This document shows, in pieces, positions 59,197 to 64,000 of a stretch of DNA of 64,000 bases. This DNA comes from Hymenobacter volaticus (GTDB lineage: Bacteria; Bacteroidota; Bacteroidia; Cytophagales; Hymenobacteraceae). Below the pieces are notes generated by a model. The model was not told where the DNA came from. It worked only from the letters and a program-made list of their open reading frames with translations, and ran no database searches. Location of the stretch: contig NZ_CP095061.1 of assembly GCF_022921055.1 (NCBI RefSeq), positions 2,395,501-2,459,500 on the forward strand, written 5' to 3'. Position 1 is the first letter of the stretch. Every line of letters starts with the position of its first letter. The position numbers and the translations under genes were made by a program.

Positions 59197-62100
59197 TTAC
59201 ATATTCCTTCTGTACTGGCCCCCGACTTCGAATAAGGCATTCGTAATCTGGCCGAGGGAGCAGAATTTCACGGTTTCCATGAGTTCCTCGAAGAGGTTGC
59301 CGTTGGCAATGGCTATTTGTTGCAGCTGCTTCAGGCGCTGCTCGGCGGTGCCTTGGTTGCGGGCGTGCAGGTTCTGGAGCATCGTAATCTGATACTGCTT
59401 TTCCTCTTCTGTGGCGCGGATTACTTCGGCCGGAATGACCGTGGGCGACCCTTTCGAGGAGAGGAAGGTGTTCACACCGATGATGGGGTACTCGCCGGTG
59501 TGTTTCAGCATCTCGTAGTGCATGCTTTCCTCCTGAATCTTGCCGCGCTGGTACATGGTCTCCATGGCCCCGAGCACGCCGCCACGCTCCGTGATACGGT
59601 CAAATTCCATCAGCACGGCTTCTTCCACCAGGTCGGTTAGCTCCTCGATGATGAAGGAACCTTGCAGCGGATTTTCGTTTTTGGCCAAGCCTAGTTCTCG
59701 GTTGATGATGAGCTGGATGGCCATGGCCCGGCGCACCGATTCCTCGGTGGGCGTGGTGATGGCCTCGTCGTAGGCGTTGGTGTGCAGGGAGTTGCAGTTG
59801 TCGTAGATAGCATAGAGGGCCTGCAACGTGGTGCGGATATCGTTGAAGTCGATTTCCTGGGCGTGTAGGCTCCGGCCGCTGGTCTGGATGTGGTACTTCA
59901 ACATCTGCGAGCGGGCGTTCGCACCGTACTTCAGCTTCATGGCCTTGGCCCAGATGCGGCGCGCCACGCGGCCAATTACCGCGTACTCCGGGTCGATGCC
60001 GTTGGAGAAGAAGAACGACAGGTTGGGCGCGAAGTCGTTCACGTCCATGCCCCGGCTCACGTAGTACTCCACAAACGTGAAGCCGTTGCTGAGCGTGAGG
60101 GCCAACTGCGTGAGCGGATTGGCGCCGGCCTCAGCAATGTGGTAGCCCGAAATCGACACCGAGTAGAAGTTGCGGACCTTCTCCTTGATGAAGTATTCCT
60201 GCACGTCGCCCATCAGGCGCAAGGCAAACTCGGTAGAGAAGATGCAGGTGTTCTGCGCCTGGTCTTCCTTCAGAATGTCGGCCTGCACGGTGCCGCGCAC
60301 CTGGCTGAGCGTGCGCGCCTTGATGGTAGCGTACACGTCGGCGGGCAGCACCTGGTCGCCGGTTACGCCGAGCAGCATCAGACCGAGGCCGTCGTTGCCA
60401 GCCGGTAGCTCGCCTTGGTAGCTCGGGCGCACCAAGCCCTTCTCCTGGTACAGCTGGTTGATCTTGGCGTCAACTTCCGCTTCCAGACCCTGCTCCTTAA
60501 TATAAAGCTCGCATTGCTGGTCGATGGCGGCGTTCATGAAGAAGGCCGCAAGTTGCGCGGCGGGGCCGTTGATGGTCATCGACACCGATGTGCTCGGGTT
60601 GGCGAGGTTGAAGCCGGAGTACAGCTTCTTGGCGTCGTCGAGGCAGGCGATGCTCACGCCGGCGTTTCCAATTTTGCCGTAGATGTCGGGCCGGTGGTCG
60701 GGGTCCTCGCCGTAGAGCGTCACCGAGTCGAAGGCCGTGCTCAGGCGCTTGGCCGGCAAGCCCGCCGATACGTAGTGGAAGCGACGGTTGGTACGCTCGG
60801 GGCCGCCTTCACCGGCAAACATGCGGGTCGGGTCTTCGCCTTCGCGCTTGAACGGGAACACGCCGGCGGTGTAAGGGAATTCGCCGGGCACGTTTTCCTG
60901 AAGCTGCCAACGCAGCAAGTCGCCCCACGCGGTGTAGCGGGGGAGGCTTACCTTCGGAATCTGCTGATTAGAAAGGCTAGTAGTATGCGTCTGGATGCGG
61001 ATTTCCTTGTCGCGCACCTTGAACACAAACTCCGGCGCTTTGTAGGCGGCTACCTTTTGCGGCCAGGTCTCCAGAAGTTTCCAGTTCTGTCCGTCCAGCC
61101 GAAGCTTGACCTCTTCGAAGGTGCTCTCCAGGCCGGCCACGAGTGCAGCTGGTGCGACTCCGTGGCTGCCGTCCCCAGCGCCAGATCCTCCACTGGTGGC
61201 GTTTGCGCCGAGGCTTTCAACGGCTCCGATGGCTTCTCGGAGTCCAAAGAGTTGCTGGGCCACTGCCGATTGTTTATCAACCCACTGGTCATATTGATGG
61301 ATGGTTTCGGTGATTTCGGAAAGGTACCGCGTGCGGTGCGGCGGAATGATGTAAATCTTCTCGGAGTCCTCCTTCGTGGTTGCGAGCTGCGAGGCGAACG
61401 GCACGCCGGTTTTCTGTTCTACGGTAGCGAGCAGCGCCCGGTACAGCCGGTTCATGCCGGGGTCGTTGAACTGCGAGGCGATGGTGCCGAAAACGGGCAT
61501 GTCGTCCAGCGGCTTGTCCCAGAGGCCGTGGTTGCGCTGGTACTGCTTGCGCACGTCGCGCAGCGCGTCCAGCGCCCCGCGCTTGTCGAACTTGTTGAGA
61601 GCAATAACGTCGGCGAAATCGAGCATGTCAATTTTCTCTAGCTGCGTGGCCGCGCCGTACTCAGGCGTCATCACATAGAGGCTGGCATCAGAATGCTCGA
61701 TGATTTCGGTGTCGGACTGGCCGATGCCGGACGTTTCCAGGATAATCAGGTCGAAATCGGCAGCGCGCACCACATCCACGGCGTCCTGCACGTACTTGCT
61801 CAGCGCGAGGTTGCTCTGGCGCGTAGCGAGGCTGCGCATGTACACCCGCGGCGAGTTGATGGCGTTCATCCGAATACGGTCGCCGAGCAGGGCACCGCCG
61901 GTTTTGCGCTTGCTCGGGTCAACAGATATAATAGCAATGGTTTTTTCAGGGAAGTCCAGCAGGAAGCGCCGCACCAGCTCATCCACCAACGACGATTTGC
62001 CCGCGCCGCCCGTACCGGTGATGCCCAGGATAGGCGCCTTTTGGTTTTCAGTAGGAGTGGAGTCGATACGCTGATCGGCCTCGCCTTCTGATTTCTGGAA

Positions 62101-62676
62101 CTCGGAAATCAGCTGGCCTTTCACCCGCTCGAACTCTTGTGGAAAGTTCTCGGCGGCCGAAATCAGGCGGCCTATGCTGCGGGCGTCTTTCTCTTTTACG
62201 TGGCCGGCTTCGCCATTCAGGTTTTGGCCGGTTGGGAAGTCGGAGCGCTCCAGCAAATCGTTAATCATGCCTTGCAAGCCCATGGCCCGGCCATCGTCAG
62301 GGGAGTAGATGCGGGTGATGCCGTGCTGCTGCAACTCCTCAATTTCGGAAGGCAGAATCACGCCGCCGCCGCCACCGAAAATCTTGACGTGACCCGCGCC
62401 GCGCTCCTGGAGTAGGTCGTACATGTACTTGAAGTACTCGTTGTGGCCGCCTTGGTACGAGGTAATGGCAATGGCCTGCGCATCTTCCTGAATGGCGCAA
62501 TCCACGATTTCCTGCACCGAGCGGTTGTGGCCCAGGTGAATAACTTCGGCGCCGCTGCTCTGAATAATGCGGCGCATGATATTGATGGCGGCGTCGTGCC
62601 CATCAAAGAGGGCCGCCGCCGTCACGATACGAACGTGGTTTAAAGGCTTATACGGAGCTACGGGAGCTACTGACAT
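59197..62676 (-). CDS. icmF: Fused isobutyryl-CoA mutase (IcmF)
   Basis: 1159 residues in one polypeptide. The N-terminal B12-binding domain has [14 protein letters not shown] (His27 as the lower cobalt ligand). A MeaB-like G-protein chaperone domain follows, with P-loop GTGGAGKSS (221-229) and LNKFDK. A Gly/Ser linker ([13 protein letters not shown]) leads to the acyl-CoA mutase barrel with [17 protein letters not shown] and [20 protein letters not shown]. This order distinguishes IcmF from two-subunit methylmalonyl-CoA mutase. It interconverts isobutyryl-CoA and n-butyryl-CoA, or pivalyl/isovaleryl-CoA. No cobalamin riboswitch is seen upstream. Confidence 0.93.
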   Translation of the reverse strand: MSVAPVAPYKPLNHVRIVTAAALFDGHDAAINIMRRIIQSSGAEVIHLGHNRSVQEIVDCAIQEDAQAIAITSYQGGHNEYFKYMYDLLQERGAGHVKIFGGGGGVILPSEIEELQQHGITRIYSPDDGRAMGLQGMINDLLERSDFPTGQNLNGEAGHVKEKDARSIGRLISAAENFPQEFERVKGQLISEFQKSEGEADQRIDSTPTENQKAPILGITGTGGAGKSSLVDELVRRFLLDFPEKTIAIISVDPSKRKTGGALLGDRIRMNAINSPRVYMRSLATRQSNLALSKYVQDAVDVVRAADFDLIILETSGIGQSDTEIIEHSDASLYVMTPEYGAATQLEKIDMLDFADVIALNKFDKRGALDALRDVRKQYQRNHGLWDKPLDDMPVFGTIASQFNDPGMNRLYRALLATVEQKTGVPFASQLATTKEDSEKIYIIPPHRTRYLSEITETIHQYDQWVDKQSAVAQQLFGLREAIGAVESLGANATSGGSGAGDGSHGVAPAALVAGLESTFEEVKLRLDGQNWKLLETWPQKVAAYKAPEFVFKVRDKEIRIQTHTTSLSNQQIPKVSLPRYTAWGDLLRWQLQENVPGEFPYTAGVFPFKREGEDPTRMFAGEGGPERTNRRFHYVSAGLPAKRLSTAFDSVTLYGEDPDHRPDIYGKIGNAGVSIACLDDAKKLYSGFNLANPSTSVSMTINGPAAQLAAFFMNAAIDQQCELYIKEQGLEAEVDAKINQLYQEKGLVRPSYQGELPAGNDGLGLMLLGVTGDQVLPADVYATIKARTLSQVRGTVQADILKEDQAQNTCIFSTEFALRLMGDVQEYFIKEKVRNFYSVSISGYHIAEAGANPLTQLALTLSNGFTFVEYYVSRGMDVNDFAPNLSFFFSNGIDPEYAVIGRVARRIWAKAMKLKYGANARSQMLKYHIQTSGRSLHAQEIDFNDIRTTLQALYAIYDNCNSLHTNAYDEAITTPTEESVRRAMAIQLIINRELGLAKNENPLQGSFIIEELTDLVEEAVLMEFDRITERGGVLGAMETMYQRGKIQEESMHYEMLKHTGEYPIIGVNTFLSSKGSPTVIPAEVIRATEEEKQYQITMLQNLHARNQGTAEQRLKQLQQIAIANGNLFEELMETVKFCSLGQITNALFEVGGQYRRNM

Positions 62677-62708
62677 AGCAGGTGGGAATTGGGTGGAATT
62701 TGGGGCAG

Positions 62709-62716
62709 CAAAGGTA
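62709..62716 (-). promoter_or_regulatory. -7 box for icmF
   Basis: TACCTTTG on the minus strand, 33 bases before the ATG at 62676; no matching -33 box seen. Confidence 0.45.
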
Positions 62717-62796
62717 CGAAAAAAGCCCCGGCGGGTGGGCGCAGGAGCGGATTTGACGCGGGTCGATTATAGATATGCTGTTTGACTTGACCAGAG

Positions 62797-63348
62797 CTAT
62801 TCTACTGCAATGTGTGCTGGTAGGTAAGTATTAAGGGGGACATTTAATTGCTTAGCTAAACCTTGGGCATACTCTAGAGCCACTTGTAATTCAGATAAGG
62901 GCGCTGTCTTGATTATAATACCCGTGCTGGACTGGGTAACGGACATCATTATGATGATTTCTTCGTCGCGTTTTTTTGCATCGTTCCAGATGCCCCAACT
63001 AGTTCTAGATGAGGGCGTCACATTATAGCTAATAGTAGAAAAGTATTTGAGTGTAATTCCCGCAATGGGCGGCAGCGGCTTCCAATTGCCATATGAATAT
63101 CCCACTACAGTATAGTAAGTGCGTTGAAGCCCTAGTGTAATATCTACTTCAGTGCCCCAATGAACGAACCAAGATGCACTAATGCAGACTAAAGCAATGC
63201 CAGCAGATGTTATAGGTTTACAGCCAAAAAGCATTGATGTAGCAAATACGATAACTGGTAATACAAAACTCATAGCGGCCAGTGGGGCTCGGGAAAGACA
63301 TATTCGCATGATAGTTTGATAACATAAAATTTGCTGATACAAATGCAT
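62797..63348 (-). CDS. Hypothetical membrane protein
   Basis: 183 residues from ATG 63348 (an alternative ATG at 63309 also fits). Two hydrophobic segments (PLAAMSFVLPVIVFATSMLF; SAGIALVCISASWFVHW) are followed by a soluble domain (GITLKYFSTISYNVTPSSRT, ELQVALEYAQGLAKQLNVPL). No family recognised. The adjacent Uma2-family gene ends two bases upstream of its start (63351), so they are probably cotranscribed. Function unknown. Confidence 0.65.
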   Translation of the reverse strand: MHLYQQILCYQTIMRICLSRAPLAAMSFVLPVIVFATSMLFGCKPITSAGIALVCISASWFVHWGTEVDITLGLQRTYYTVVGYSYGNWKPLPPIAGITLKYFSTISYNVTPSSRTSWGIWNDAKKRDEEIIIMMSVTQSSTGIIIKTAPLSELQVALEYAQGLAKQLNVPLNTYLPAHIAVE

Positions 63349-63350
63349 TA

Positions 63351-63953
63351 TTACCGTAACTCCGCCAGCCGCAGCCTAAATCCTGGCAATATGTCTTCAC
63401 CGGATAGCTCATTGTCAAAGCCTTGCACTACTTCTGGTTCCGGCTGGCCGGGGCGGTAGATGTAGGCGGTTTCCGTCTCGGGTACTACTAGCCATGCGAG
63501 CTGCACGCCGTTGCGTAGCCAGTCGAGCATTTTTGCTTGCAGCGTTTTCGTGGAATCTGAAGATGATTTCAATTCTACTACAAACTCCGGGCAAACTGGC
63601 GCAAACTTATCCTGCTGCTCTGTAGTCAACGCATTCCACTTCTCGGCGGAAACCCAAGAAGCGTCCGGCGATAACACGGACGTGTCGGGGAGTGTAAAGC
63701 CGGTGTTTGAGTCAAAGTATTCACCTAAGTTCGGGTGCTGTTCACACCATTTACCCAATTGAAAAGCTAGGCGAGCATTCCGTTTGCCAGAGCGGCTGCC
63801 AGTAGGCGACATAAGTAGAATTTCGTGGTTGGCCGTACGCTCAATACGCAGATCGGAATTCAATTGGCAGAAGTCGAAAAATTCGTCGTCCGACATATTC
63901 GCCAGCACCGGGCTGCGCAGTGTAATAACATCTTCGGTGATAGTAGGGCGCAT
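63351..63953 (-). CDS. Uma2-family (DUF820) putative endonuclease
   Basis: 200 residues from the ATG at 63953 (a TTG lies two codons upstream). The PD-(D/E)XK-like core is visible: TGSRSGKRNARLAFQLGKWC, NTGFTLPDTSVLSPDASWVS and PEFVVELKSSSDS (the V-E-L-K motif), followed by LDWLRNGVQLAWLVVPETET. Members are abundant in cyanobacteria and Bacteroidota; their activity is inferred from fold and not well tested. It starts near the window edge, so its upstream neighbours are unseen. Confidence 0.88.
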   Translation of the reverse strand: MRPTITEDVITLRSPVLANMSDDEFFDFCQLNSDLRIERTANHEILLMSPTGSRSGKRNARLAFQLGKWCEQHPNLGEYFDSNTGFTLPDTSVLSPDASWVSAEKWNALTTEQQDKFAPVCPEFVVELKSSSDSTKTLQAKMLDWLRNGVQLAWLVVPETETAYIYRPGQPEPEVVQGFDNELSGEDILPGFRLRLAELR

Positions 63954-64000
63954 AGTCAAGAAGAATTAGCTACCCGGAAGATACGCAAAAACGCAGCGGC

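Noticed and set aside
60415..61641. A 408-codon open frame on the plus strand opposite icmF
   Set aside because: It lies wholly inside icmF on the other strand. Its length follows from the GC-rich third positions of that gene, and it has no recognisable domain.
62677..62796. Cobalamin riboswitch upstream of icmF
   Set aside because: The gap is only about 120 bases and shows no B12-box-like sequence or matching stems.

Overview
The window reads as a chromosomal piece of a Bacteroidota bacterium, most likely Hymenobacter or a close relative in Hymenobacteraceae. The grounds are: type IX secretion sorting domains of both types (28211-30216 and 25784-28049), a repeat built on GAGATGCTTCGGCTGCGCTC of the kind scattered through Hymenobacter genomes (47038-47217), TAnnTTTG promoter boxes, many exported lipoproteins, and moderately high GC. 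No rRNA, tRNA, CRISPR array, integrase or transposase was recognised. The genus call is an inference, because no database was searched.

Layout. 1-6 kb: end of an M28 peptidase, a small KRPGRPKK-tailed protein, an OmpA-type lipoprotein, and an exported subtilase overlapping a probable barrel-protein gene. 6-12.4 kb: M23 peptidase with SH3-like tail, membrane-bound XRE regulator, bilobed aspartic protease, HMG-CoA lyase, LutA-like protein, DapA. 12.5-19.5 kb: a polysaccharide locus with a lipoprotein deacetylase, a GT2 synthase fused to a GH26-like domain, a GH2-like lipoprotein and a parallel beta-helix protein. 19.5-30.3 kb: rhodanese, LigA, two exported proteins of unknown role, a lone cytochrome oxidase subunit III, and two T9SS cargo proteins, one of them an M1 metallopeptidase. 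30.3-41.4 kb: two DUF2147 paralogues, NlpC/P60, M61 peptidase, a second subtilase, Kup, an FKBP isomerase and a 45-residue exported peptide. 41.5-45.6 kb: a repetitive 3.6 kb gene ending in a V8-like serine protease, with an overlapping membrane protein gene. 46-57.8 kb: another deacetylase, an OmpA protein, aldo/keto reductase, PAS histidine kinase, flavin-fold stress protein, DUF1349 lipoprotein and two PBP2-like transpeptidases flanking a DinB gene. 58-64 kb: an AT-rich orphan membrane protein, IcmF, a small membrane protein and a Uma2-family protein.

Two things stand out. First, the protein at 41964-45594 carries about twelve copies of a cationic, amphipathic module opening with EREF(W/F)G, separated by Glu-rich linkers, followed by its own trypsin-fold protease. 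This resembles a self-processing precursor of membrane-active peptides and is the best candidate for an undescribed system. Second, about nineteen frame breaks split otherwise intact genes, including ligA and dapA. Nearly all are repaired by adding one C or G to a G/C run. These are almost certainly sequencing errors, so broken genes are annotated here as single genes with the break position given.

Convergent and tandem genes are separated by clear hairpin terminators, many of them symmetrical and able to work on both strands. Much of the window serves the cell envelope: secreted or lipid-anchored peptidases, peptidoglycan enzymes, OmpA anchors and polysaccharide enzymes.
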